From assembly GCA_009928665.1 (NCBI GenBank), contig SACF01000003.1:62001-126000 (forward strand): a stretch of 64,000 nucleotides of DNA, read 5' to 3'. Under the pieces are notes generated by a model that was not told the origin of the DNA, searched no databases, and was given only the letters and a program-made list of their open reading frames with translations. The DNA is from Alphaproteobacteria bacterium (GTDB lineage: Bacteria; Bacteroidota; Bacteroidia; Bacteroidales; FEN-979). Of the stretch, positions 36,208-45,220 are shown piece after piece. How positions within the stretch are numbered: position 1 is the stretch's first letter; the number at the start of each line of letters is the position of its first letter. Both the position numbers and the translations under genes were made by a program.

Positions 36208-37446
36208 ATGAACCAAAGCCAACCCGATATTGAAGAAATTTTACTGCTGAAGTTCCTGAAAGGCGAGACCGGTGATCCGGAAAATGAGGCAGTAATGGCC
36301 TGGTTGGATGAAGACCAGGCCCACCGCTATCGTTTGGAAAAGCTGGAGGCGGTTTGGATCGAATCGGGTAAGCTGGTTCCGGTTCCGGTGGTGGTGGATG
36401 TCGACAAAGCCTGGCTCACCCTGACCGACCGGATCGATTTCGGTGAGGAACCGTTTGAACCCGTCAACGAACAGTCAGAACCTGTGCCGCCCGCGGTTCC
36501 GGAACGTATCTCCCCGCGTAAGATCCGCTTGTATGCATTCAGGATCGCGGCATCCCTGTTGATTCTCGTTGGCATCTATTTTTTGCTCTTCCGGATTACC
36601 CGGAAAGATCAGGGTCAGCAGATTTACGCAGCGCAGGCAAACCGGACTGATACCCTTAGCGACGGATCGGTGGTTACCCTTAAAAAGGGATCCTTGCTAT
36701 TGGTAAATCCCGATTTCGGAGATGATTCACGTGCCGTAATCCTTATCGGTGAGGCTTATTTCAAAGTGCGACCCGACGAACGGAACCCATTCGTGGTTGA
36801 AGCCGGAGATGCCCGGATACGCGTCGTGGGAACGGAATTCGCGGTAAAGAACCTTTATTCAGATGGAGTGATGGAAACCGTGGACGGCAACCGCTCCACT
36901 GTTCTGGGAGGTGATGTGGCCCGTAAACCCCTGGCCAAACCTACGGCCGGCGCTGAACCCATTGACGGTGGCAATGGAGGCGCCACCGACCAGCTTGACG
37001 GGGATCCCGGTGCCCGTAACCGTAACTGGTTGGAAACGGATGTTTCGGTAACGACCGGAAAGGTGATGCTTTTCAGGATGGGAGCGGGTTCCCGCGATAC
37101 ACTATCGGTAATCCTTACGGCCGGAATGACCGGAAGGTTGAAAAAAGGGGGCAGTTCACCCGAATTGACTGCCGGAGAGCCACCGGATCGGCTTTTCTGG
37201 TTCAACCGGAGCCTGGTTTTCCATCAAACCACATTGAAAGAGGTGATCTTTATTTTACATAAATATTATTCCGTTGATGTTCTGACCGACCATCCCGGGA
37301 TCCTCGATTGCCGGCTGAATGCCCGGTTTCAGGATGAAGAGCCGGCCGAAATCCTTCGGGTGGTCGCAGCCTCATTCGGACTGGAATTGAAAAGCGCCGG
37401 CAGGAGGTACCTGTTGTCGGGACCGGGATGTACCGGAAAGCCATAA
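36208..37446 (+). CDS. FecR-like anti-sigma factor
   Basis: About 412 residues from ATG 36208 (MNQSQPDIEEILLLKFLKGE); upstream codons look untranslated. The N-terminal cytoplasmic part (1-105) would bind the sigma factor, a single membrane helix lies at about 106-128 (FRIAASLLILVGIYFLLFRI), and the periplasmic part has a FecR domain (TLSDGSVVTLKKGSLL, VVGTEFAVKN) and a C-terminal DUF4974-type domain (LVFHQTTLKEVIFILHKYY). Within the FecR domain, about residues 226-280, there is an extra Gly/Asp/Pro-rich insert (GGNGGATDQLDGDPG) not usual for the family. Partner of the upstream ECF sigma; the signal should come from the STN-domain protein encoded next. Confidence 0.9.
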   Translation: MNQSQPDIEEILLLKFLKGETGDPENEAVMAWLDEDQAHRYRLEKLEAVWIESGKLVPVPVVVDVDKAWLTLTDRIDFGEEPFEPVNEQSEPVPPAVPERISPRKIRLYAFRIAASLLILVGIYFLLFRITRKDQGQQIYAAQANRTDTLSDGSVVTLKKGSLLLVNPDFGDDSRAVILIGEAYFKVRPDERNPFVVEAGDARIRVVGTEFAVKNLYSDGVMETVDGNRSTVLGGDVARKPLAKPTAGAEPIDGGNGGATDQLDGDPGARNRNWLETDVSVTTGKVMLFRMGAGSRDTLSVILTAGMTGRLKKGGSSPELTAGEPPDRLFWFNRSLVFHQTTLKEVIFILHKYYSVDVLTDHPGILDCRLNARFQDEEPAEILRVVAASFGLELKSAGRRYLLSGPGCTGKP

Positions 37447-37470
37447 GAGGATTTTGAATCGATCCGGTTG

Positions 37471-39411
37471 ATGAAGAAAAAAATATACACTTCAGTGATC
37501 CCGGCGGTCTGCCTGCTGTTCCTGTTTTGTATTCCTTTCGGCAAAGTCGCCGCGCAAACTGATTTTTTGTCGCGCCGCATTTCTATCAGGCTGGATCAAA
37601 TCCCTGTCGGGGAAGCGCTTGGACAGATTGGACGGTTGGGAGGATTTAGTTTTTCCTATGATGCTTCCCTGATCAGTGATTCGAAAAAAATATCCTGCCA
37701 GGTAACCCGGACAAAAATCTCGGATATTGTAAAGATGGCACTGGGTGAACGGATAATTCCCAGGCAGGTCGGCAACCATGTGATCCTGATGAACGCCCCT
37801 GTGATCAGAGAAAAAAAGCAAAAGTCAACGTACACAGTCCGGGGAAGGGTGACGGATGCCCAAAGCGGCCGACTGTTACCCCACGCGACGCTCTATGCCG
37901 CACAGAATGATATTGCTGTCAGTTCCGACACTGCAGGAATCTTTACTATTAAGTTTAGTACCAGAGGAATAACGGGTATCACCTGTTCCAGGTCGGAATA
38001 TAAGGATACAGTTCTGTTTATAGATCCGGCGAAGGACACGACCCTTCAAATCGCCCTTGAAAAGTCGATACCCACGGTCGAAAAGCTGTCATCGCGGAAG
38101 GCTGTTCTCAGTACCCGTTCCCCGGATACCTTATCGCCCGGACAACCGGTAATAGCAGGAGTGGAGGAGATGGCGTTTGTGAAATTCCTGGTTCCCCGGA
38201 AATCGGTCCGCACGGCGCAAAACGTACAAATTTACCGTAAGGGATCTGCCCAAATATCGTTTGTGCCCGGTGCAGGTACTCATGGAATGGCCTCGGGATC
38301 TTACTCAAATGGTTTCTCTTTCAATGTTCTGGCAGGGTATGCCCGCGAGTTAAATGGCGTGGAGGTGGGAGGTCTGGTAAATATTGAACGGATGGATGTA
38401 CGGGGTTTTCAACTGGGAGGACTGGCAAATCTGACCGGTGGTCAAACCAGCGGGTTTCAGGTCGGGGGATTATGCAACGTGAATCTGGGCCCTGTCAAAG
38501 GATTCCAGCTAACCGGGATCGTTAACTGGTTGTCAGATACCCTGAAAGGCTTCCGGCTGGCGGGCCTGGGCAACATTACCCTGGGAAAAATGCGGGGGAT
38601 GGACCTGGCCGGACTGTTCAACCTTGCTTTTCATCATGTGAATGGCTGGCAGGTTGCAGGTATCCTGAATGCCGGCATGTATGAGGTGAATCAGGCACAG
38701 ATCTCGGGCCTGGTTAACTATGGCCGCGAAAACTGGGGATTTCAGATGGCCGGCTTGCTAAACCTGACGATCAAAGAGAACCGGGGAGTACAAATCGCCG
38801 GACTTATCAATGTTGCTCCGCAGGCCAATCGTGGCGTACAGATCGGGGGCTTGTTAAATTATTCCCGAATCCTGAACGGGTTTCAACTGGCCCTTTTTAA
38901 TGTCGTTGGACAGGTAGAATCGGGTGTTCCGGTCGGTTTTTTGACGGTAATCCGCCACGGTGGGTTCTATCGGATGGAGGTGTCGGCCGATGAGGTTTTT
39001 TACATCAACGCGGCTTTGCGGGCCGGCACCCGCCAATTTTACAATATTTTTAAAGCCGGGGCAGGAGAAGGGGGAATGGTCAATTTTACCTATGGATTCG
39101 GAACGCTGATTGGTCTTGGCAAAAGAGTCGGGATGGGGACAGACCTGACGTGCGGTGTGGTGATGTCGACCCGTACCGGCCTCCGGTATCACGGGATGCA
39201 GGCCCGGCTGATTCCCACCGTGGATATACGGTTAGCCCGGAAATGGACGCTTTTCGCCGGCCCGGCACTCAATCTTTACTGGTTCAATACCGGCAACACA
39301 ATTATGCCCGATGGCATCGCCCCCTATACCTTCTATGATCACACCTTCACAACAGGCCCGCACCGGATACAATTGTGGGTGGGCGGAACCCTCGGGGTTA
39401 AAATTTTCTGA
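37471..39411 (+). CDS. STN and carboxypeptidase-like domain protein with surface repeats
   Basis: 646 residues from ATG 37471. After a signal peptide (cut near AAQ, residue 29) comes an STN domain (about 30-110: QIPVGEALGQIGRLGGFSFSY), the module that in FecA-type receptors touches the FecR anti-sigma. A carboxypeptidase-like regulatory domain follows (about 122-195). Residues about 285-490 hold roughly ten 20-22-residue repeats around GFQxGGLxN or GxQxAGLxN, a pattern I associate with LA_2272-type surface-repeat proteins and likely a beta-helix or barrel. The C terminus is beta-rich with aromatic residues, as in outer-membrane proteins. There is no TonB plug. It sits 24 bp after fecR, so is probably in that operon. 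Confidence 0.82.
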   Translation: MKKKIYTSVIPAVCLLFLFCIPFGKVAAQTDFLSRRISIRLDQIPVGEALGQIGRLGGFSFSYDASLISDSKKISCQVTRTKISDIVKMALGERIIPRQVGNHVILMNAPVIREKKQKSTYTVRGRVTDAQSGRLLPHATLYAAQNDIAVSSDTAGIFTIKFSTRGITGITCSRSEYKDTVLFIDPAKDTTLQIALEKSIPTVEKLSSRKAVLSTRSPDTLSPGQPVIAGVEEMAFVKFLVPRKSVRTAQNVQIYRKGSAQISFVPGAGTHGMASGSYSNGFSFNVLAGYARELNGVEVGGLVNIERMDVRGFQLGGLANLTGGQTSGFQVGGLCNVNLGPVKGFQLTGIVNWLSDTLKGFRLAGLGNITLGKMRGMDLAGLFNLAFHHVNGWQVAGILNAGMYEVNQAQISGLVNYGRENWGFQMAGLLNLTIKENRGVQIAGLINVAPQANRGVQIGGLLNYSRILNGFQLALFNVVGQVESGVPVGFLTVIRHGGFYRMEVSADEVFYINAALRAGTRQFYNIFKAGAGEGGMVNFTYGFGTLIGLGKRVGMGTDLTCGVVMSTRTGLRYHGMQARLIPTVDIRLARKWTLFAGPALNLYWFNTGNTIMPDGIAPYTFYDHTFTTGPHRIQLWVGGTLGVKIF

Positions 39412-39623
39412 GATCATGCTTGCCGGTGGAGCCGGGCGATAAAACGGAAATCCACTTTTTTTCTTTTTAGCATGGGGGTGAAGATCATCTCATTTGTCTT
39501 ATGGATGAAAGATGAACTTTTCGATCTATTCATTTTTAGTTTGCTCATTTGTGTTATGTCTAAGCTAATTATATGAAGATCAGATGAGTATATCAATCAA
39601 CACCATAAACCTGTTAAAAACGA
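39412..39623. other. Intergenic region, no gene seen
   Basis: 212 bp between the STN protein and the TonB receptor. AT-rich with CATTTGT-like words, but no full TAnnTTTG box that I would call; no RNA gene or terminator seen. Confidence 0.4.
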
Positions 39624-41993
39624 ATGATGAAGTTGAAGAATCAGAAGAAGTTATTTAAACCAGCCATACTTATTTTTATTTTGACGCTCACAAATCTTTC
39701 GGTTGCTCAAACCCCGGTACAGGTAATACGGGGCATGGTGACGGATGCTGCATCAAAAACGGGTCTTCCCGGTGCGAATGTCGTCATTCTCGATTCCGAT
39801 CCTGTGAAAGGAACCACGACCGGCCTCAGCGGCGAATTTCGAATCGAAAAAGTAGCTGTAGGGCGTCATTCAATCCAGGTGAGTTACATGGGTTATAAAC
39901 CGGTTGTCATTCCTGAAATCCTGGTATCCTCGGGAAAAGAATCCGTGGTACATGTCGAACTGGAAGAGATGGCCTTGAATGCCGGAGAAGTGGAGATCCG
40001 AGCGGAGGTTGAAAAAGATAAGCCGGTGAATTCCATGGCCATGGTCAGCGCCCGTTCGTTCAACGTGGAGGAGAGCCGTCGTTATGCCGGATCGGCCGAC
40101 GATCCGATGCGGGCGGTTTCGGGCTTTGCAGGAGTGGCTTCGAGCGCGGATGTGAATTCAAACCAGATCATCATCCGGGGTAACTCGCCTAAAGGATTGT
40201 TGTGGAGGGTCGACGGTATCGACATTCCAAATCCCAACCATTATGCCTATGTCGGAACCTCAGGTGGCGGAATGACCATGTTCAGCAGCCAGGTACTCAA
40301 CAACTCCGATTTCTACACGGCAGCATTCCCGGCACAATTTGGAAATTCCTTATCGGGCGTGTTCGACATGCGGTTCCGAACCGGCAACACAGACCGGCAT
40401 GAATTCGCATTTCAGCTCGGCCTTCAGGGAATCGATCTGTCGGCCGAAGGTCCCTTCAGCCGTAAGAATCAGTCGTCGTACCTGTTCAACTACCGCTATT
40501 CGATACTCGGATTTCTTCAATGGATCGATCCTTCGATGAAAAACAAGATTCCGCAATACCAGGACCTCTCGTTCAAGATCAACCTGCCTGCCCGGAAAGC
40601 GGGTACTTTTGCACTGATTGGCATCGGTGGAATATCGCGATCCGGTTATTCGCCGGAACAGGATTCCACACAATGGAAGACCCTTGAGGACCGCACCCAA
40701 TCAGTTCTTAACAACAACATGGGGGCCCTTGGACTGACGCACCGCATCGCGGTCTCACGAAAATCATTCCTGCAGTCTTATGTTGCAGTGACTTACAACG
40801 ATATCTTTTACGACAACAACCTCCTGACCACCTCATACGATTACATACCTCAGGATCATGTAAAATACCGGAACTACCGTTTCAGCGCCGGGAGTTGCCT
40901 GAATGTGAAGTTCGGGGCAAGGCACACCAACAGAACCGGGTTTCGCTACAGCAACCTCTTTTATGATATGCACATTGAAGGAGTGAACCCGCTGACCGGT
41001 CAGTTTTCACTTATCGATGAAGGGAACGGAAATACCGATCTGCTCCAGGTCTATTCGGAGTCGAAAGTGGAGTTAACCGATCAGCTCTCCGTGACCGCAG
41101 GATTGAATTTTCAGTATTTCCTCCTGAACCATCATTATTCGGTTGAGCCCAGACTGGCTTTACGATGGCAGGCCCTGCCCCGGCATGCCTTCAGTGTGGG
41201 TTACGGAAAACATTCACAGGTGGAGGATGTCGGGGTTTACCTCACCGAAACCGAGGTAAATCCCGAAATTACGGTTCAGCCTAATCGCAGCCTCGATTTT
41301 AGCAAGGCGCACCACCTGGTGATTGGGTATGATTTTACCATCCGCCGCGACATGCGTTTAAAAGCTGAAGCCTACGGCCAATTGCTTTACTCCATTCCGG
41401 TCGTTCCGGGTTCGTATTACTCCCTGATCAACAGTACCGGCGGATACTTCAACGATTCCCTTTCAAATGAAGGCACAGGAAGGAACCTTGGCCTGGACCT
41501 TACTTTCGAAAAATTCCTGACAAAACAGTTCTATTATCTGGTAACGGTGTCGTTGTTCAATTCGAAGTATAAAGGTGGCGATGGTACAGAACGAAATACA
41601 CGGTTTAACTCAAACTTTGTGGTCAACGGATTGATTGGAAAGGAATGGACCATCCGGAAAAAGAACATTCTCGGGGTCAATTTCAGGGCCAGTTTTACCG
41701 GTGGGGAGTACTATGTTCCGATCGATCTGGATCAATCCATCAGTGAACACCGGCAGGTACTTGACGAATCGCAGGCTTACAGCGAACGGCTTTCCGATTT
41801 TTACTACCTCGATCTGACGATCACCTACCGGACCAACCATCGTAAATACAGCGGTGTATGGGCGCTGCAAATCAAAAACCTTCTGAACCAGAAACCCGAC
41901 GCCGGATATGTGTATAACGACTTCAACCGGTCGATCGAACCCGTGAAAGGAAGTGGAATCCTTCCGTTCCTCAGCTATAAGATTGAATTTTAA
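39624..41993 (+). CDS. TonB-dependent outer-membrane receptor
   Basis: A 789-residue receptor with a signal peptide (1-28, cut after SVAQ), an N-terminal carboxypeptidase-like domain (about 33-118: VTDAASKTGLPGANVV), a plug (about 130-250, with IIIRGNSPKGLLWRVDGIDI) and a beta-barrel of about 530 residues ending in the terminal beta-strand GILPFLSYKIEF. It imports a ligand using TonB-ExbBD energy; the substrate is not readable, and there is no SusD partner nearby. It lacks an STN domain of its own, while the gene before it encodes STN alone, so signalling and transport may be split. No copper or heme motif was recognised. Confidence 0.92.
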   Translation: MMKLKNQKKLFKPAILIFILTLTNLSVAQTPVQVIRGMVTDAASKTGLPGANVVILDSDPVKGTTTGLSGEFRIEKVAVGRHSIQVSYMGYKPVVIPEILVSSGKESVVHVELEEMALNAGEVEIRAEVEKDKPVNSMAMVSARSFNVEESRRYAGSADDPMRAVSGFAGVASSADVNSNQIIIRGNSPKGLLWRVDGIDIPNPNHYAYVGTSGGGMTMFSSQVLNNSDFYTAAFPAQFGNSLSGVFDMRFRTGNTDRHEFAFQLGLQGIDLSAEGPFSRKNQSSYLFNYRYSILGFLQWIDPSMKNKIPQYQDLSFKINLPARKAGTFALIGIGGISRSGYSPEQDSTQWKTLEDRTQSVLNNNMGALGLTHRIAVSRKSFLQSYVAVTYNDIFYDNNLLTTSYDYIPQDHVKYRNYRFSAGSCLNVKFGARHTNRTGFRYSNLFYDMHIEGVNPLTGQFSLIDEGNGNTDLLQVYSESKVELTDQLSVTAGLNFQYFLLNHHYSVEPRLALRWQALPRHAFSVGYGKHSQVEDVGVYLTETEVNPEITVQPNRSLDFSKAHHLVIGYDFTIRRDMRLKAEAYGQLLYSIPVVPGSYYSLINSTGGYFNDSLSNEGTGRNLGLDLTFEKFLTKQFYYLVTVSLFNSKYKGGDGTERNTRFNSNFVVNGLIGKEWTIRKKNILGVNFRASFTGGEYYVPIDLDQSISEHRQVLDESQAYSERLSDFYYLDLTITYRTNHRKYSGVWALQIKNLLNQKPDAGYVYNDFNRSIEPVKGSGILPFLSYKIEF

Positions 41994-42055
41994 GATGAAT
42001 GTTATGTAAATCAACGCAAAACACATTCAACCTTTTTTAATCATGATTTTTTTCG

Positions 42056-42083
42056 ATCGAAAATCGTCAATCGTAAATCCATT
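42056..42083. repeat. Short heptamer array (ATCGTAA units)
   Basis: Four 7-nt units in phase: ATCGAAA, ATCGTCA, ATCGTAA, ATCCATT. CAATCGTAAAT at 42068-42078 is the word shared with 35389. The -7 box of the next gene begins two bases later. Confidence 0.6.
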
Positions 42084-42084
42084 G

Positions 42085-42092
42085 TAACTTTG
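42085..42092 (+). promoter_or_regulatory. Putative -7 box TAACTTTG for the head-GIN gene
   Basis: TAACTTTG fits TAnnTTTG, giving a leader of about 48 nt before ATG 42146. Confidence 0.5.
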
Positions 42093-42145
42093 TCCGGATC
42101 GTTACGTCTATTTTCAGTTGTATTTGAAATCAAAATAAGAAAAAT

Positions 42146-42859
42146 ATGAGAACACTTGCTTGGGCGCTGATGGCGTTCATTTTGGCGACCCTCTTCGTCT
42201 CCTGTGAAAAGGTCCGGGGTAAGGGTGATTTGGTTACCGAAACGAGGTCGGTCAGCGGATACAACGCAATCGAACTGTGTTTGGAAGGAGATGTCATCTT
42301 TACGCAGGGGGAGGGCTACACCCTGACTGTTGAGGCTCAGGAAAACCTGATGGCCTACATTGAAACCAATGTAGAGCAGGGGACACTGGTCATCAGGCGG
42401 AGACCAAAGGTCGTTTTCGGCAAGCATGAACCCATTACGTTCCGCATCACGGCGCCCTCGGTGAACAGGCTTGATATAAGCGGTTCGGGTAATATCCGGG
42501 TGACGGGTGCATGGAGCAATTCCTGGCTCGAAGCCAACATCTCCGGGAGCGGTAGCATCTACTGTGATTCCATCGCTACGACAAGTCTTGAAGCACAGAT
42601 TAGCGGATCCGGCAACATTTCGGCCGGTCCCGGACAGGCTGACCGGAAGGATCTGAACATCAGCGGCAGCGGCAGCATCGATCTCCGCGATGTGGTATCG
42701 GATAGCTGTAGCGGGAGGATCAGCGGATCGGGAGATATTTATACCTTCGTGAATAAACAGCTTGACGCCACCATCTCTGGCAGCGGCAGCATCTATTACA
42801 AGGGTCAGCCTTCGGTGAATGCTCACATATCCGGATCGGGGAAAGTGGTGAAGCTTTAG
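42146..42859 (+). CDS. Head-GIN (DUF2807) lipoprotein, putative adhesin-like
   Basis: A 237-residue lipoprotein: signal MRTLAWALMAFILATLF with lipobox FVSC (Cys20). The mature part opens with the head-GIN pattern (TETRSVSGYNAIELCLEGDV) and continues with about seven ISGSGxI repeats that form a right-handed beta-helix in DUF2807 proteins, ending VNAHISGSGKVVKL. Such proteins are often labelled auto-transporter adhesins, though an adhesive role is not proven. It follows the TonB receptor by 152 bp but has its own promoter-like box. Probably displayed in the envelope. Confidence 0.9.
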   Translation: MRTLAWALMAFILATLFVSCEKVRGKGDLVTETRSVSGYNAIELCLEGDVIFTQGEGYTLTVEAQENLMAYIETNVEQGTLVIRRRPKVVFGKHEPITFRITAPSVNRLDISGSGNIRVTGAWSNSWLEANISGSGSIYCDSIATTSLEAQISGSGNISAGPGQADRKDLNISGSGSIDLRDVVSDSCSGRISGSGDIYTFVNKQLDATISGSGSIYYKGQPSVNAHISGSGKVVKL

Positions 42860-42929
42860 ACTTTCACAATGGGCAAACTTAATTCCCTGGGGATTGGTCC
42901 AAAAATAGGTCGGATCAATATTCCTTACC

Positions 42930-43178
42930 CGGCTGATGACAACAGGTCCCTACCATTACTGCCGGAATCCGTTGTATGCCACGATAATTCTGCTGGTAAT
43001 TCCCGGACTGGCACTCGTCGTTAATTCGTGGTTGGTGCTCACTGCGTCGCTCGTGGGCTACATCGCTTTTAAATAGAATATCCACAGTGAAGATGAGGAA
43101 ATGGAACGGTTTTTCGGCGAGGAATACCGGAAATACCGGGCCGAAACCCCGGAATTCTTTCCTCGCTTCCGAAAATAA
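42930..43178 (+). pseudogene. Remnant of an isoprenylcysteine methyltransferase-like gene
   Basis: Reading frame 42933-43178 translates to LMTTGPYHYCRNPLYATIIL, a TAG stop at 43074, then SEDEEMERFFGEEY and ending TPEFFPRFRK before TAA at 43176. TGPYxYxRNPxY and the FGEEYxxY...FFPR ending are hallmarks of the C-terminal half of the membrane-bound isoprenylcysteine carboxyl methyltransferase/PEMT-like family. The N-terminal half is absent: in-frame TAG at 42906 and no family sequence upstream. So only about 80 codons survive with one internal stop. This is a decayed gene, and its presence marks the 42.9-43.5 kb stretch as a site of past rearrangement. Confidence 0.8.
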
Positions 43179-43487
43179 CTCCTAAAACAAGCCTTCGCCC
43201 TCAATAGACAATCAACCTTGTTTTATCGGTGAAAAAGGTTGATTTGTCTAAAGATTCAAATGGGGGTGCTCCTTACCCTTAGTTTTGTTCATGTATTTTT
43301 AATGACATCAGGAGAAAGTCAGTGTATAGTGACATACTCTAGCTGGCTGGGTTAGTCGTGTTTGATAGCATCCTGACTGAATGAAAATGCAGCGCATGTT
43401 TCTAAATGGAATAATACCGGAAGGAGCAGATTTTTTTAATTGCGAACCTGTTCTGATCCGGTTGAAAAAATTGGAGGATCGGTTTTG
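43179..43487. other. Intergenic region with a large inverted repeat
   Basis: 309 bp without a gene. AATCAACCTT (43210-43219) and AAGGTTGATT (43235-43244) form a perfect 10-bp stem with a 15-nt loop, extended by ACA/TGT with one bulge. No T tract follows on either side, so it is not a standard terminator. It may be an operator, a hairpin or a decayed mobile-element end. Confidence 0.5.
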
Positions 43488-45167
43488 ATGAGTAATTGGG
43501 ATCAGAAGACACTTCCGGATTTATTTAAAGTGGTCATGGAGCGGTTTCCGGACCATGGAATCGGATTTCGGCAGGATGATGGAACCACACTGTTCCGTAC
43601 CTATCCCCGGATTCATGAAATTTCCCTTAAATTGCTCGGCGCCCTTCAATCGAAAGGTATCGAGAGCGGCGATACCGTAATTCTTTCGGTGGATAAAGCC
43701 TCGGAGGCAATCCCGTTATTCTGGTGCTGTCAGTTAGGCGGGATCGTTCCCGCAATTTTGCAACCGCCTGTCGCATTCTCCAGTTACAACAGGGCCGCCG
43801 AGAAAATAGAAAATGTATATCGATTACTTGATAATCCCTTTCTGATCCTGTCGCATTCCTACTGTGAAAACTGGCGCTCCGGTGTGATCCCGGCCGGTAA
43901 CATTATCGATTATGAAGATCTGGTCGGAAACTGTCAGGGGGCCATAGGATCTATGACCCATCCGGACGATCTTGCCCTGATCCAGTTCTCATCGGGAAGT
44001 ACGGGGGATCCCAAAGGGGTCATGCTGACGCACCGGAACATCCTTACCAATATATCGGATATCGTGATGACCACAAACCTCCGGCAGGATGATATTTATA
44101 TCAGTTGGATGCCGTTATATCACGATATGGGATTGGTTGGCTTTCATTTGACACCGCTTTCAACCGGAGGAAGTCATTATATCATCGATACCGCCGATTT
44201 CGTCAGGAATCCTGGTCTCTGGCTCGATTTCATTGACCGGTACCACGGAACCGTTACAGGTTGCCCCAATTTCGGACAGGTTCTCATCAACCGGTACCTT
44301 TCCCGGAAGCGGGATTTCGATTTTGATCTTTCATCGGTAAGGATTATTTTTAACGGGGCCGAACCGATTTCGGTTTCCACCATGGCGACGTTTATCGATA
44401 ACCTGAGTAAATTCGGACTATCCCCTGTTGCCATGCTTCCCGCTTATGGCCTTGCGGAAGCGACGCTGGCAGTCACTTTCCCCCCGGTGGGAGAGGAGGT
44501 CAGGATCGTCAGATTCTGCCGGAATACACTGATCCGGGAGGAACTTGCGGTCGAAGCCGGGAACAATAATTTCAATGTGGTTGAACTGGTCGATCTCGGT
44601 CATCCCGTGCCCGAATGTCGCATTAAGATCACCGATGAGTCGGGCCGTGAGAGCGCCCCGGACCATATCGGACATGTTATGATCCAGGGAAAGAATGTCA
44701 CACAGGGTTATTGGAATCCGGCGCGATCAGACCGCTATTTTTTCAATACCGGCTGGATCGACACAGGCGACCTGGGATTTATTCACAACGGGAGTCTTTT
44801 CATCACGGGACGAACCAAGGATGTTATCTTTGCCAACGGGAATAAATACTACGCGCATGACCTCGAACACATCTTACTCGGACTTGATGACATTCCCGGC
44901 GGAAGGATTGTTGTGGCCGGGTGTTTTGATGATTCGGCGGAAAAGGAAAAAATCCTGGTATTTTTAATCGGCTCGGATCCCGACAAAATGGAACCGGTTT
45001 GCACCAGGATCCGGCATCACTTTGCCACGTTGCTGGGTCTTCATATCGGAGCATTTATCCTGATCCGTTCCCATGACATCCCCTATACGAGCAGCGGTAA
45101 GCTGCAACGGTATCAATTGGTGAACCGGTATAAGATGGGCGACTTTTCCAGAAAAGTCAAATGTTAA
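43488..45167 (+). CDS. Fatty-acyl-AMP ligase-like AMP-binding enzyme (orphan)
   Basis: 559 residues from ATG 43488, which has a clear GGAGG 11 bp upstream (43472-43476); an upstream TTG is unlikely. It is an adenylate-forming enzyme: SSGSTGDPKGVMLTH is the phosphate-binding loop, LPAYGLAEATL the A5-type motif, and DTGDLGF and GRTKDVIFANG the C-terminal hinge motifs. WMPLYHDMGLVG is typical of fatty-acyl-AMP ligases, which load acyl chains onto acyl carrier proteins rather than CoA. The terminal SSGKLQRYQ contains the catalytic Lys. No acyl carrier protein, polyketide or peptide synthetase lies in the window, so its acceptor is unknown. Neighbouring decay suggests possible acquisition. Confidence 0.88.
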   Translation: MSNWDQKTLPDLFKVVMERFPDHGIGFRQDDGTTLFRTYPRIHEISLKLLGALQSKGIESGDTVILSVDKASEAIPLFWCCQLGGIVPAILQPPVAFSSYNRAAEKIENVYRLLDNPFLILSHSYCENWRSGVIPAGNIIDYEDLVGNCQGAIGSMTHPDDLALIQFSSGSTGDPKGVMLTHRNILTNISDIVMTTNLRQDDIYISWMPLYHDMGLVGFHLTPLSTGGSHYIIDTADFVRNPGLWLDFIDRYHGTVTGCPNFGQVLINRYLSRKRDFDFDLSSVRIIFNGAEPISVSTMATFIDNLSKFGLSPVAMLPAYGLAEATLAVTFPPVGEEVRIVRFCRNTLIREELAVEAGNNNFNVVELVDLGHPVPECRIKITDESGRESAPDHIGHVMIQGKNVTQGYWNPARSDRYFFNTGWIDTGDLGFIHNGSLFITGRTKDVIFANGNKYYAHDLEHILLGLDDIPGGRIVVAGCFDDSAEKEKILVFLIGSDPDKMEPVCTRIRHHFATLLGLHIGAFILIRSHDIPYTSSGKLQRYQLVNRYKMGDFSRKVKC

Positions 45168-45177
45168 AATTCAAAGT

Positions 45178-45212
45178 AGGGAATAGGTATTAGCGAATAG
45201 GGAATAGGAAAA
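45178..45212. repeat. Heptamer array (AGGGAAT units)
   Basis: Five 7-nt units in phase: AGGGAAT, AGGTATT, AGCGAAT, AGGGAAT, AGGAAAA, just after the ligase stop codon. Confidence 0.75.
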
Positions 45213-45220
45213 AAAAGGTA

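Noticed and set aside
42041..42826. A 261-codon frame antisense to the head-GIN gene
   Set aside because: A by-product of the repeated GSG-coding sequence on the sense strand.
43074..43076. Readthrough or recoding of the in-frame TAG in the methyltransferase remnant
   Set aside because: The N-terminal half of the gene is missing as well, so decay explains the stop without recoding.
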